NCBI GenBank assembly: GCA_002719955.1
Contig: PBFW01000026.1
Span: 1 to 64,000, forward strand
Reading direction: 5' to 3'
Source of the DNA: Deltaproteobacteria bacterium
Lineage (GTDB): Bacteria > Myxococcota_A > UBA9160 > UBA4427
DNA: 64,000 bases
This document shows positions 34,411 through 43,562 of this stretch, in pieces (position 1 is the stretch's first letter; the number at the start of each line of letters is the position of its first letter). The notes under the pieces are model-generated. The model worked only from the letters and a program-made list of their open reading frames with translations, was not told the DNA's origin and searched no databases. The translations under genes were made by a program, and so were the position numbers.

Positions 34411-35169
34411 GTGGCGATGGCCGGGCTCGAGGATCGATCGGTCGCCTCCGGAACGATCGAATCAGAAACGCCTCCCGCGAGTGGGCCTTACCGGTCGGAT
34501 CGGCCTCGTGAGCGCCTCGCTCGGCTGGGCGCGCGGGCGCTGTCAGACGTCGAGTTGCTCGCCTTGGTGTTCCGGACGGGAAGCCGGGCGGGTGATTCCG
34601 GTGTCCTCGCGCGCGCCGTTCTCGCGCGGTTTGGCGGGCTCGTCGATCTGGCCTCCGCACCGGTGGTCGCCCTTCGGTCCATCCCGGGTCTCGGTCCCGC
34701 CAAGGCCGCGAGTCTCGTCGCAGCTCTCGAACTCGCCCAGCGGATTCGTGAGGAGCCCCTCGAACGCGGGCGGCCTATTCGTAGCCCCGCCGACGTTCAG
34801 CGCCATTTCCAGCCTCGCCTCATGGGCTCGAAACGCGAGTCTTTTCACGCGCTGCTGCTCGACGGTCGTCATCGGCTGATCACGGAGGAGGAGGTGTCGG
34901 TTGGAACGCTGACAGCGAGTCTGGTGCATCCGCGGGAGGTTTTCCGCGAAGCCATCCGTGCGGCCGCCGCCGCGCTGCTACTCGTACACAACCATCCGAG
35001 TGGAAATCCGAGTCCGAGCGGTGAGGATCGTCGCGTGACGGAACGGCTCGCCTCGGCGGGTGATCTGATCGGCATCCGGGTCGTCGACCACGTGATCGTC
35101 TGCGAGGGGAGTTATTTCAGTTTTCGCGAGTCGGGTGCGGACTGCCTCGAGCGCTCGGCGCGTTCATAA
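34411..35169 (+). CDS. radC: RadC-family JAB1/MPN metalloprotease-fold protein
   Basis: A 252-aa RadC family (UPF0758) protein. The N-terminal helix-hairpin-helix segment (IPGLGPAKAASL) and the C-terminal JAMM motif (VHNHPSGNPSPSGED) are complete. Despite the name its role in DNA repair is not supported in later work, and its function is uncertain. The start is ambiguous: GTG 34411 or ATG 34417, with ATG 34278-frame extensions not favoured. Confidence 0.9.
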   Translation: MAMAGLEDRSVASGTIESETPPASGPYRSDRPRERLARLGARALSDVELLALVFRTGSRAGDSGVLARAVLARFGGLVDLASAPVVALRSIPGLGPAKAASLVAALELAQRIREEPLERGRPIRSPADVQRHFQPRLMGSKRESFHALLLDGRHRLITEEEVSVGTLTASLVHPREVFREAIRAAAAALLLVHNHPSGNPSPSGEDRRVTERLASAGDLIGIRVVDHVIVCEGSYFSFRESGADCLERSARS

Positions 35170-35383
35170 CGAGGGGGTCGGCCGTTGGGGCCTTGGGTAG
35201 ATCGTCCATCGAGTGGGCGAGGTGGATCGGGGCCCCTCGGGGCATAAATTCGGCTCAAGGTTTCACGGTGGTTTCGACGATGAACGGGGCTGCGTATTGG
35301 TCGCGCGACCGAGATTTCGGCGGGTCGCACTCAACACTCGGCCCCGAGAGCGGGGCGGTCGAGCAGGGCTGGAGACGACCCGG

Positions 35384-35797
35384 ATGACAAAAATCCGCCT
35401 GGACGAGACGTATTCGGAAGACGTGGATGAGGGAGCGAACGGGATCGACGCTTCCGACGCGGACGATCGCCGTTGCTCCGGTCGTGCCGCAGTGACGGTG
35501 CGAATCGACTACGCCACGGTCGACGAGATATTCTCCGAATTCACGAGAGACATCAATGCGGGGGGTCTCTTCATCGAAACCGAGAAACTGCACCAGCCCG
35601 GGACCGAGGTGTCCATGCAGTTTCATCTTCCCGGGAGCCCGGAAGTGCTGCATACGATCGGCCGTGTGGTTCGTGTCTCGAGCGGCGGTGTGGGCGGGCC
35701 GACCGGAATGGGTGTCGAGTTCGACGAGCTCACCGCGGACGATCGCGTCAAGATCGACCGAATCGTGCGCGGATTGCGCGTCGAGGGTGCACCCTGA
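35384..35797 (+). CDS. PilZ-domain protein of the Myxococcus-type subfamily
   Basis: A 137-aa single-domain PilZ protein. RRCSGRAAVTVRI near residue 30 stands where the family has the RxxxR cyclic-di-GMP motif but the second Arg is altered, and TRDINAGGLFIET replaces the canonical (D/N)xSxxG loop. This is the form seen in the PilZ subfamily best known from Myxococcus and relatives (TIGR02266-like). Binding of cyclic-di-GMP is therefore uncertain. GGAGA precedes ATG 35384. PilZ proteins often act with type IV pili, and pilT lies at 57.3 kb. Confidence 0.82.
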   Translation: MTKIRLDETYSEDVDEGANGIDASDADDRRCSGRAAVTVRIDYATVDEIFSEFTRDINAGGLFIETEKLHQPGTEVSMQFHLPGSPEVLHTIGRVVRVSSGGVGGPTGMGVEFDELTADDRVKIDRIVRGLRVEGAP

Positions 35798-35805
35798 CGC
35801 GACTC

Positions 35806-35841
35806 TTCCCGCTGAAGTTCCCGCTGAAGTTCCCGCTGATT
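35806..35841. repeat. 12-bp tandem repeat, three copies
   Basis: TTCCCGCTGAAG occurs twice and is followed by TTCCCGCTGATT, directly after the PilZ stop codon, in the gap before the convergent ssb gene. It is outside any gene I can support and is best read as simple slippage. Confidence 0.9.
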
Positions 35842-36038
35842 CGAAGGCGCCGTCGATTCGTTTCCAGTCCCGACAGACCTAACGTTCCGATCGCATCCGG
35901 CGGCGATGAGGACCACATTGAATCCAGCTTCGAATCACCGAATGCCGGCGAGGTCGAGTGCGTACGCCCGCTCTGCGAATCCGATCCATCCATGGCGCGC
36001 GAAGCTTGTCGCTTCGATGGGCCGAACGGGGCGAATGC

Positions 36039-36545
36039 CTAAAACGGGATATCGTCGTCGACTGGCGGCCCCGCCTCCATCTGATCAGACGGGCCCGCAG
36101 AAGAGTCCGAGGAAGTGCTGCGCGTCCCGGCGTTTCCGCCGCCTCCGGAGCCAGAACCTCCGGAGCCAGAACCGCCGGAGCCAGAATAAGAACTACCGCC
36201 ATCATTGCTGCTGGTACGCGGACCGATGAAGTTCACCGTGCTGGCGTTGATCTCGGTCGTGTACCGCTTGTTGCCGTCTTTATCTTCCCACTCGCGGGTC
36301 TGGATGCGTCCTTCGACATAGACGGTGCGACCCTTCGAGAGGTACTGATTGCACATCTCGGCGGTCTTGCCCCAGACGACGATTCGATGCCACTCGGTTC
36401 GTTCCTGGCGTTCGCCGCTCTTGTCCGTCCAGTTTTCGCTGGTCGCGAGCGTGAAATTGACGACCGCTTGGCCGTTGGGAGTGTGTCGCAGCTCGGGATC
36501 GCGCCCGAGATTGCCGACGAGAATGGCCTTGTTGACACCTGCCAT
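36039..36545 (-). CDS. ssb: Single-stranded DNA-binding protein
   Basis: A 168-aa SSB with an OB fold ([18 protein letters not shown] at the start, [15 protein letters not shown] further on), a Gly/Ser linker made of GSG units and the acidic tip DDDIPF that binds DNA-repair and replication partners. It protects single-stranded DNA and recruits enzymes. The gene is convergent with pilZ and divergent from ftsK across 390 bp. Confidence 0.96.
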   Translation of the reverse strand: MAGVNKAILVGNLGRDPELRHTPNGQAVVNFTLATSENWTDKSGERQERTEWHRIVVWGKTAEMCNQYLSKGRTVYVEGRIQTREWEDKDGNKRYTTEINASTVNFIGPRTSSNDGGSSYSGSGGSGSGGSGSGGGGNAGTRSTSSDSSAGPSDQMEAGPPVDDDIPF

Positions 36546-36935
36546 GGTGGGGGCTCCATCGGGACTCGTTGGAAGGAATGGGAGCCGTGAGTGTCCCGTC
36601 GTGGTCGAAAGGCGTCAAGGGAGGACCCGGTGGGCCCTTTGCGGGGCCTGAGGGTCACGGTATCCTGCGTGGGTTCTCCTCTCCGGGGGGTGAGGGAATG
36701 ACGCTACTTCATTCGCGACTTCAGATAGGGTCAAAGGATCCGGGCAGGTGGCGTTCGCAGCGGGCGACGCACAGCCGACGGGTTGCGCGGGCGTTCTGCC
36801 GGACGATTGAAGCCGCTTTTTTCCGGGGGCCTGCGAGCGGCGGATCCGGGTCGATGGATGGGGTCACCGGATGGTCGCGCACCGCCTCGATGAGAGTCGC
36901 GTGGGATTTTGGGGACATCTATCCAGGGAGCTGGC
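36546..36935. other. 390-bp divergent intergenic region between ssb and ftsK
   Basis: I see no supported gene. A frame at 36698-36943 has a purine-rich stretch before its ATG but runs into the ftsK start and encodes an Arg/Gly-rich peptide without recognisable features. The region must hold the ssb and ftsK promoters; none is close enough to consensus to name. Confidence 0.4.
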
Positions 36936-39431
36936 ATGGCTAGGGCTGCGGCGAAGCCGCGTGGGCGAAAGGGGGGAAGGCGGGTCACTTCCCAGGCGAG
37001 CGGTTCCGGGGAACCGGTCCTGATCGCTGCGGGGTACGAGATCGTCGGCCTGATTCTGATCGGGCTCTCGCTGCTCGCAACGCTGGCGCTCGCGACCTAC
37101 GCGCCGGAAGACCCGGTCGCTGAGCTCGTGGGGGTATCGAATCACGCGGGTCCGGTCGGTGCGACCCTGGCCGGTCTGCTGCTCAGTGGACTCGGCGCGG
37201 GCTCCGTCGTGCTCGTGGCGGCCAGCGCCTTTCTCGGTGGTCGTCTGGTGATGAGCCTCGGTTTTCCGAGCCTCTTTTCACGGTTCTGGATCGGTGCCGC
37301 GCTCTTGATTCCCACGGTGGCGGTGCTGCCGCCGCTGCTCTTCGACTTGGCGCCCGAAACGATTCCGTGGATCGAACCCGGCTGGCTCGGCCTTCGGGGT
37401 TCGCGCTACACGGCGCTGCTTTTCGGCAGCGCGGGTGCGCTCGTGCTCACGGTGCTCTTTCTTACGGTCGGTGTCCTGTCCCTGACGGGGATCTCGGTCG
37501 GGGCGACGCTCGCTGCCCTGGCGCGTGCGGGCGCCTGGGTCGGGGGTTGGGCGCTGCTCGCGGGAGATTGGATCTTCACGCGGGCGCGAATCGTTGCCGA
37601 GGCCTGCTCGCAGCTGATGCAGATGGTCGCTGGGCGCCTCGGTCGCGGCCTGATTCAGCTGCGGGACTGGGCGACATCGATTTCGGTCAGGCGGGAACAG
37701 CGCGCTCGTAGAATGCGGGTGCAGGAGCGCCGCGAGCCGGAGTTCTCGTTCGAGGACGCCATTCGCACGGCCGAAGAAACGTCGTCGCCGGTCGAAGTAC
37801 TCGAAGCGCCCGAAAAGTCGCCTGAACCGGTTGCGCGCAGACTCCGCCCCGGTGAGGGGCCCGATATCGTCGATCACGACGAGCAGCGGCGAAAGAAGAG
37901 AAAGCCCGAACAGGAGGCGTTCCGCTTTCATGATTCGGGTCCGAATGGACCCTTCCAACTTCCCGATGTCTCGCTGTTCGCGGCCCCGCCCGGTGGCCCG
38001 CGGATCTATGACCGTGACTCGCTTCTGATGAATTCGAAGATCCTCGAGAAGAAGCTTGCTGACTTCGGCGTGACGGGTCGGGTCGTCCGTGTGCATCCCG
38101 GCCCGGTCATCACGATGTACGAGTATGAGCCCGCCGCGGGAATCAAGGTCAACAAGATCGTCAACCTGACGGACGACCTCGCGATGGCGCTGCGCGCGAT
38201 TTCGATTCGGATCATCGCGCCGCTCCCGGGCAAATCCGTGGTCGGCATAGAGGTTCCGAATCCGGAGCGCGAAACGGTCTACCTGCGTGAGATCGTGGAA
38301 TCTGAGAGTTTTCGTAAGAACAAGGGCGTGCTCTCCGTGGCGATGGGCAAGGATATCTTCGGGAACGCGGTGACTTCGGATCTGGCGAAGATGCCTCATC
38401 TGCTGGTCGCCGGATCGACGGGCACGGGCAAGAGCGTTTTCTTGAACTCGCTCCTCTGTTCCCTGCTCCAGCGCGCCACGCCCAACGAGTTGAAACTCCT
38501 GATGGTCGATCCGAAGATGCTCGAGCTATCGATCTACGACGGGATTCCCCACCTGATCGCTGACGTCGTGACGAGCCCGAAGCGGGCCGCGGCGGCGCTT
38601 CAGGGCATCGTGCGCAAGATGGAAGAGCGCTACCAGATGATGAGCGCAACCGGGGTGCGCAACATCGATCAGTTCAATGAGAAAGCGCGCAAGGCCCTCG
38701 CCGAGGGCGAAGAGTTCTTCAACTTGAAGCCGAAGCCGGGTCAGGTCGAGGGCGACGAAATCGACTGGCAGGTGTTGCCTTTTATCGTCGTCGTGATCGA
38801 CGAGCTAGCGGACCTGATGATGACGGCGGCGAAGGATGTCGAGGAATCTCTTCAGCGATTGGCTCAAATGGCGCGTGCCGCCGGCATTCACCTCGTCCTC
38901 GCGACCCAGCGCCCGAGCGTCGACGTCCTCACCGGTGTCATCAAGGCGAATTTCCCAGCGCGCGTATCCTTCCAGGTTTCGAGCGGCACGGATAGTCGGA
39001 CGATTCTCGACCAAAAGGGCGCGGATGATTTGCTCGGCATGGGGGACATGCTCTTCCTGCCGCCGGGAACAGCGGTTCTACAGAGGATTCACGGCCCCTT
39101 CGTGAACGAAACCGAGGTCCACGACCTCGTATCGTTCTTGAAGAAGCAGGGTCGCCCGGTCTTCGACGAGGATCTGTTGCGTGCGGATGTCGAGGCGGAG
39201 AGGGTCGAGACCCGGGGTGAAGAGGTCGACGAGATGTACGACCAGGCGGTCGAAATTGTTGCGCAGACGCGAAATGCCTCGATCTCCTACGTCCAGCGCC
39301 GGCTCAAGGTGGGGTATAACCGAGCGGCTCGGATCATCGAGCAGATGGAACTCGAGGGCATGATCGGGCCGCAGATCGGCTCGAAGGGGCGAGAGGTCCT
39401 CCTGCCCATGCCGGTCGAGGACGACGAATAA
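36936..39431 (+). CDS. ftsK: DNA translocase FtsK/SpoIIIE
   Basis: An 831-aa septal DNA translocase that clears and resolves chromosomes at division. The N-terminus has four membrane segments (about residues 35-55, 75-100, 110-130, 165-190). After a charged linker the motor domain shows Walker A GSTGTGKS (493-500) and Walker B VVIDELADLMM, and TQRPSVDVLTGVIKANFP is family-specific. The C-terminal winged-helix gamma domain (SYVQRRLKVGYNRAARI) recognises polar DNA motifs. AGGGAG precedes ATG 36936. Confidence 0.95.
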   Translation: MARAAAKPRGRKGGRRVTSQASGSGEPVLIAAGYEIVGLILIGLSLLATLALATYAPEDPVAELVGVSNHAGPVGATLAGLLLSGLGAGSVVLVAASAFLGGRLVMSLGFPSLFSRFWIGAALLIPTVAVLPPLLFDLAPETIPWIEPGWLGLRGSRYTALLFGSAGALVLTVLFLTVGVLSLTGISVGATLAALARAGAWVGGWALLAGDWIFTRARIVAEACSQLMQMVAGRLGRGLIQLRDWATSISVRREQRARRMRVQERREPEFSFEDAIRTAEETSSPVEVLEAPEKSPEPVARRLRPGEGPDIVDHDEQRRKKRKPEQEAFRFHDSGPNGPFQLPDVSLFAAPPGGPRIYDRDSLLMNSKILEKKLADFGVTGRVVRVHPGPVITMYEYEPAAGIKVNKIVNLTDDLAMALRAISIRIIAPLPGKSVVGIEVPNPERETVYLREIVESESFRKNKGVLSVAMGKDIFGNAVTSDLAKMPHLLVAGSTGTGKSVFLNSLLCSLLQRATPNELKLLMVDPKMLELSIYDGIPHLIADVVTSPKRAAAALQGIVRKMEERYQMMSATGVRNIDQFNEKARKALAEGEEFFNLKPKPGQVEGDEIDWQVLPFIVVVIDELADLMMTAAKDVEESLQRLAQMARAAGIHLVLATQRPSVDVLTGVIKANFPARVSFQVSSGTDSRTILDQKGADDLLGMGDMLFLPPGTAVLQRIHGPFVNETEVHDLVSFLKKQGRPVFDEDLLRADVEAERVETRGEEVDEMYDQAVEIVAQTRNASISYVQRRLKVGYNRAARIIEQMELEGMIGPQIGSKGREVLLPMPVEDDE

Positions 39432-39522
39432 CGTCTGAAGATGCGCGTTGGCCCCGAACTCGGACGTCGATCGTACGTCGAAATCCGGGTTGGCCCGTGG
39501 ACTGGAATCGAGCGAGGTGGGC

Positions 39523-40278
39523 GTGCTGCGCAGCGATCGCGAAGTCATACGAGGACGTTTCTGTGCGAGCTGGGGCTCGCTTCTCCTCCTGATACTCGTC
39601 GCGCTTCCGGCCTTTGCGGGCGAAGAGATGCCGGACGCTGCCTCCCCCGGCGCGCGGCCCGCCTGCGCGGCGGGCGCGGCAGAGGCGACGGCGCGGCTCG
39701 TGCAATCGCGCTACGACGGGATTCGCGATCTACGAGCCGACTTCGAGCAGGTCACTCGATCGGCGAGTTTTGCGGGTGAGCCGCTGATGGATTCCGCGCC
39801 CAGGACGGGGCGGGTGATCTTCGCGAAGCCCGGCAGAATGAGATGGACCTATGCGGCGCCTGGCGCGAGCGTGGTTGTCAGCGATGGCCGATCGCTCTGG
39901 ATCCATGATGTCGAGGGAGCGACCGCGACCCGGCTTGAGGTCACGGAGGGCTCTCTGAGTGGCGCGGCCCTCGAGTTCCTGCTCGGGGAGGGCAACATCC
40001 TCGAGGAGTTCGACGTGCGGGCCACGGACTGCGGAGCAGAACGGGTCAGCCTCGATCTGGTTCCCAAGCGCGATGCCAGCTACGAGCGACTGGGTCTCGT
40101 CGCCCGGACCACCACGGGCGATATAGAAGAGACGTCCATCGTCGATCTCTTCGGCAATCATACGGAGATCCGCTTTCATGAGATCGAGGTCAATCGCTCG
40201 CCCGCTGCTGATCTGTTCGAGTTCGAGGTGCCCGAGGGCGTCGAGTTCATCGATTACGCAGGTTCGCAGGCCGGCTGA
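39523..40278 (+). CDS. lolA: Outer-membrane lipoprotein carrier protein LolA
   Basis: A periplasmic chaperone that shuttles lipoproteins from LolCDE to the outer membrane. It has a signal peptide (LLLLILVALPAFAGEE) and LolA hallmarks: LRADFEQ, GRVIFAKPGRMRWTY and SDGRSLWIHD, followed by an alternating strand pattern. Length from GTG 39523 is 251 aa; GTG 39517 and TTG 39448 are alternatives, and GAGGTGG upstream slightly favours 39523. Its presence shows the cell has an outer membrane. It is the last gene before the large gap leading to the proteasome cluster. Confidence 0.87.
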   Translation: MLRSDREVIRGRFCASWGSLLLLILVALPAFAGEEMPDAASPGARPACAAGAAEATARLVQSRYDGIRDLRADFEQVTRSASFAGEPLMDSAPRTGRVIFAKPGRMRWTYAAPGASVVVSDGRSLWIHDVEGATATRLEVTEGSLSGAALEFLLGEGNILEEFDVRATDCGAERVSLDLVPKRDASYERLGLVARTTTGDIEETSIVDLFGNHTEIRFHEIEVNRSPAADLFEFEVPEGVEFIDYAGSQAG

Positions 40279-41432
40279 GTCCCGCCGGGCACGTGTGTTC
40301 GTTTTCGGCCCGATTGTCGCTCTCGTGGGTCTCTTGTTTCCCATGCCCGCAAACTCTGTGAGGCAGTGCAATGCGAAGAGGGCGCGCAACGGAAACGCAC
40401 GCCGGTGCGGCGCATTCTCGACGATTTCGTTCGAAATCCGGTGGTCGAGGCGGTTCCCTGCCATATCAGTTTGCATAAAAGAAGTCCGAAACCGACGAAA
40501 TCGGATGGGGTACTCACTTGTTTGACGCGAGGGAGCCGGGACGCCGGGTGAGTGGCCTCGAAGACGTGCAAGATGCACCGATCGGAGCCGACGTGTTCAC
40601 TTTCGAACGTATAAAGTATTGTAGAACGGGGGTTTATGAAGGTCGCTGCCGACCGGATCCGGTTGACACGTAGAGTGCAGTCGATAAACTTAAAAACTGA
40701 AAAAGGGCTTCAATTTCAATGAGTTCAAAGGCTCGGGGTCTCCCTGGGGTTCTACCCAGTCACCAGCCCGGTCGATCCGTGAGGAAATTTTCGAGGAGGG
40801 GATGAGCAGCCTTCCCATCACGATGACACGCGGGAATACCGGTTCGCCTAGCGGGCCGGGCGTTGGGCAGCGCCCCGGAATGCAAGTCGAGATGATCCCC
40901 ACTTGCAAGGCCGGTGCACGTCCGACCGCAAGAACCAGCGAGTTCCTGCCGTTTCGTTCTCCCCCCGGGTTCCGTCTGCTCCGGGCGGGCGGTGTGGAGC
41001 ACCTGGGTTGAGGGGAAGCCAGTCGAACTCTTTGTTTTTTGGTCTTTTTTTCGCACAAGCGGACATTCCTCGACAGATCGCGGGAGCGATCTATCCCGCT
41101 CGTTCGTTGCGAGTGGGTGGTCGACGCGGCCAGCGCCTCGCTGATCGCTGCTCTCCGTCCGTCCCCCAAGGCATTCCCCCGTGTTCGTGTCACGCAATCC
41201 GCAGGCAGTTCCCGCATGGGTCGACCCGTTCCCAAATCGGAATCGGTGCGATTGGTCCCCTACTTGGATTTCGAAACGGCGGTTCGCGGGATGCGGCACA
41301 GCCCTTGCAACACTCGATGGGTGAGGGTTGGGATGACGGCTTGGCTCCGCAAGGATTTGCGGGCCAGGTCCTTCCCACAGGCGAGCAGGCCGTAGCCAAT
41401 CTGGCCAGGATGAAGGAAGAGGAGATGGCGCA
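40279..41432. other. 1.15-kb region without a clear gene upstream of the proteasome cluster
   Basis: No ORF here has recognisable features. The stretch is less GC-rich between about 40440 and 40730 and holds a hairpin GATTTC-GTTC-GAAATC near 40424, a promoter-like pair at 40663, AGGAGG at 40794 just ahead of ATG 40802 (a 69-codon frame of unclear worth), the hairpin TGCTCC/GGAGCA (40977-41001) and a T-rich tract at 41031-41051. A frame ending at 41436 overlaps the arc start codon as ATGA. Small RNAs or a long operon leader are the main possibilities. Confidence 0.5.
40663..40690 (+). promoter_or_regulatory. Promoter-like element upstream of the proteasome cluster
   Basis: TTGACA (40663-40668) and TAAACT (40685-40690) are separated by 16 bases, followed by an A-rich initiation region. 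It is the best sigma-70-type match in the gap and would give a leader of about 730 nt before arc, or start a separate small RNA ending at the T-rich tract near 41050. Confidence 0.45.
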
Positions 41433-43346
41433 ATGAGCGAACATGATTCGGACTCTGGATCGCAGGGACCGGGCTCGGGACGGAAGGGCTTCGTGCGCGA
41501 TGTCATGCGGCGAATCACCCCTGCGGGCGGACGACCTAGTGATGACTCGGACCTCGACACCGGATATCCGAGTGCCGGGGGAGGAGCGCATGCAGGTGGT
41601 GAAGGTGGTCGGCCGGCTGGCGGCCCCTCCGAAGGCGAGGCGGAACGTCTGCAGGACGCGATGCGATTCTTCGGAAGCGACTCCAACGAGTTCCGACACC
41701 GGCTTGACCGGATGCTCGCCGACTTCGAGACGCTTCGGAGGCGCTATGACCAGGCACGCTCCCAGCATCGGGACGCCGAAAGGCAGAACGAGAAGCTGGT
41801 CGCGACGCTCCAGGAAGCCAAACAGCAGATCGAGCTTCTCAAGGAGGAGGTCGACAAGCTCTGCGCCCCGCCGAATACCTACGGCATCTTCATTCGCGCC
41901 AACAAGGACGGGACATCCGAGATCCTGATGGACGGCCGACCGATGCGGGTCAACGTGCATCCGAACCTGGATCCTTTTCAGCTCGACGAGGGTCAATACG
42001 TTGTGCTCAACGAGGCGTTCAACGTCATCGAGGGCGCCGAATACACCCAGCGCGGTGAAGTCTGCACGGTCGTTGATTCGATCTCGGACAGCCGTGTGAT
42101 CGTCAGTGGGCATACGGACGACGAACGTGTGGTCACGCTCTCGGAGCCGCTGCGCCGCGAGCACATCAAGGTGGGTGATCCGCTTCTGGTGGACATGCGG
42201 ACTCAATACGCTTTCGAGAAGCTGCCGAAGTCATCGGTCGAAGAGGTGATGCTCGAGGAGATCCCGGATGTCAGCTACGAGGATATCGGTGGGCTGGGCG
42301 ACCAGATCGAAATCCTGCGGGACTCGGTCGAGCTGCCCTATCTGCATCCGGATGTGTTCCGCGAGCACAAACTCAGCCCGCCCAAGGGCATTCTGCTCTA
42401 CGGGCCGCCCGGCTGTGGCAAGACGCTGATCGCTAAGGCGGTCGCGAATAGCCTTGCCAAGCGGATCGAGAATCAAACCGGCAAGACGACAACAGCCTAC
42501 TTCCTGAACGTGAAGGGACCCGAGCTCCTGAATAAATACGTGGGTGAGACCGAGAGCAAGCTGCGCGAGGTCTTCAAGAAGGCCCGTGACAAGGCGAGTC
42601 GGGACGTCCCGGTCGTCGTCTTCTTCGACGAGATGGATTCCCTCTTCCGCATGCGCGGATCGGGGATCTCCTCGGACATGGAAGCCACGGTCGTGGCTCA
42701 GTTCCTGTCGGAGATCGATGGCGTCGAGTCGCTCGAGAACGTGATCGTGATCGGGGCGAGCAATCGACAGGATCTGATCGATCCTGCCGTACTCCGCCCG
42801 GGTCGCCTCGACCTCAAGGTCAAGGTGTCCCGACCGGATCGAGCGGCGGCCCGATCGATTCTCGAGAAGTACCTCACGCCGGATCTGCCACTCCACGAAT
42901 CGTCCGTCGAGAAATACGGCGGCGAGAAAGAGGCGGCGTGCCAGAAGATGATCGAAGAGGTCGTGGACAGCATGTACTCGACCGGCGACGAGAATAAGTT
43001 TCTGGAGGTCACCTACGCCAAGGGCGAACGTGAGATCTTCTATTTCAAGGACTTCTCGTCTGGGGCGATGCTCGAGAACGTCGTCGCTCGCGCCAAGAGG
43101 AAGGCGGTCAAGCGCTTTCTCGAGGGCGGGGAACACGGGATCACGGCCGACGACATGACCGCATCGGTACGTGAGGAATTCAAGGAGAACGAAGATCTCC
43201 CGAATACCACGAATCCCGACGATTGGGCTCGAATCTCTGGCCGAAAGGGCGAGCGAATCATCAACGTTCGTACGCTCATCACGGGCATGGAACGTAAGGA
43301 ACAGACCATCGAGAACGTCCAGAGCGGGCAGGGTCAGTACCTTTAA
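41433..43346 (+). CDS. arc: Proteasome-associated AAA+ ATPase (ARC/Mpa)
   Basis: A 637-aa hexameric unfoldase that recognises Pup-tagged proteins and feeds them into the 20S core. A disordered Gly/Ser-rich N-terminus leads into a coiled coil (about residues 85-145) that in Mpa binds Pup; a tandem OB region follows (about 148-260). The AAA+ module has Walker A GPPGCGKT (324-331) and Walker B VVFFDEMD (395-402). The C-terminus ends GQYL, the motif by which Mpa docks on the proteasome alpha ring. GAAGAGGAG lies eight bases before ATG 41433. The protein is longer at the N-terminus than most relatives. It heads the cluster. Confidence 0.95.
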   Translation: MSEHDSDSGSQGPGSGRKGFVRDVMRRITPAGGRPSDDSDLDTGYPSAGGGAHAGGEGGRPAGGPSEGEAERLQDAMRFFGSDSNEFRHRLDRMLADFETLRRRYDQARSQHRDAERQNEKLVATLQEAKQQIELLKEEVDKLCAPPNTYGIFIRANKDGTSEILMDGRPMRVNVHPNLDPFQLDEGQYVVLNEAFNVIEGAEYTQRGEVCTVVDSISDSRVIVSGHTDDERVVTLSEPLRREHIKVGDPLLVDMRTQYAFEKLPKSSVEEVMLEEIPDVSYEDIGGLGDQIEILRDSVELPYLHPDVFREHKLSPPKGILLYGPPGCGKTLIAKAVANSLAKRIENQTGKTTTAYFLNVKGPELLNKYVGETESKLREVFKKARDKASRDVPVVVFFDEMDSLFRMRGSGISSDMEATVVAQFLSEIDGVESLENVIVIGASNRQDLIDPAVLRPGRLDLKVKVSRPDRAAARSILEKYLTPDLPLHESSVEKYGGEKEAACQKMIEEVVDSMYSTGDENKFLEVTYAKGEREIFYFKDFSSGAMLENVVARAKRKAVKRFLEGGEHGITADDMTASVREEFKENEDLPNTTNPDDWARISGRKGERIINVRTLITGMERKEQTIENVQSGQGQYL

Positions 43347-43429
43347 GGAGATCTGTAGGAAGTCTGGATCAGTCCGATCGAGTCGGCGGGCGCCGCGTGT
43401 TTTGTAGACGCTGCGTCCTTTGAAAACCG

Positions 43430-43468
43430 GGGTGGGCAGCCTGAGCACCCACCCGCCGGCTTGGCGGG
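43430..43468 (+). terminator. Two overlapping hairpins between arc and dop
   Basis: GGGTGGG (43430-43436) pairs with CCCACCC (43448-43454), and CCCGCC (43452-43457) pairs with GGCGGG (43463-43468). They share bases 43452-43454, so only one can fully form, an arrangement typical of attenuators. CCCCCTTTTCT follows at about 43479-43489. Read-through would let arc and the downstream genes be expressed at different levels. Confidence 0.45.
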
Positions 43469-43562
43469 CAGATCCGGACCCCCTTTTCTACTTCACGTAT
43501 CAAGATCATCACGTGGACATCGCTGGTCAACTTGGCAGAACCCAGGAGCGAACGAAACTGAA

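Noticed and set aside
36698..36943. 81-codon frame before ftsK
   Set aside because: It overlaps the ftsK start region, its purine-rich stretch abuts the ATG without spacing, and the peptide is Arg/Gly-rich with no recognisable domain.
40254..40571. Possible tRNA suggested by a TTCGAAATC-like loop in the gap after lolA
   Set aside because: The loop belongs to a simple GATTTC/GAAATC hairpin; no acceptor stem, D arm or anticodon arm can be placed around it.
40802..41011. 69-codon frame with AGGAGG upstream of ATG
   Set aside because: The spacing to the ATG is only about two bases and the peptide shows no family features; it lies over hairpin-forming sequence.
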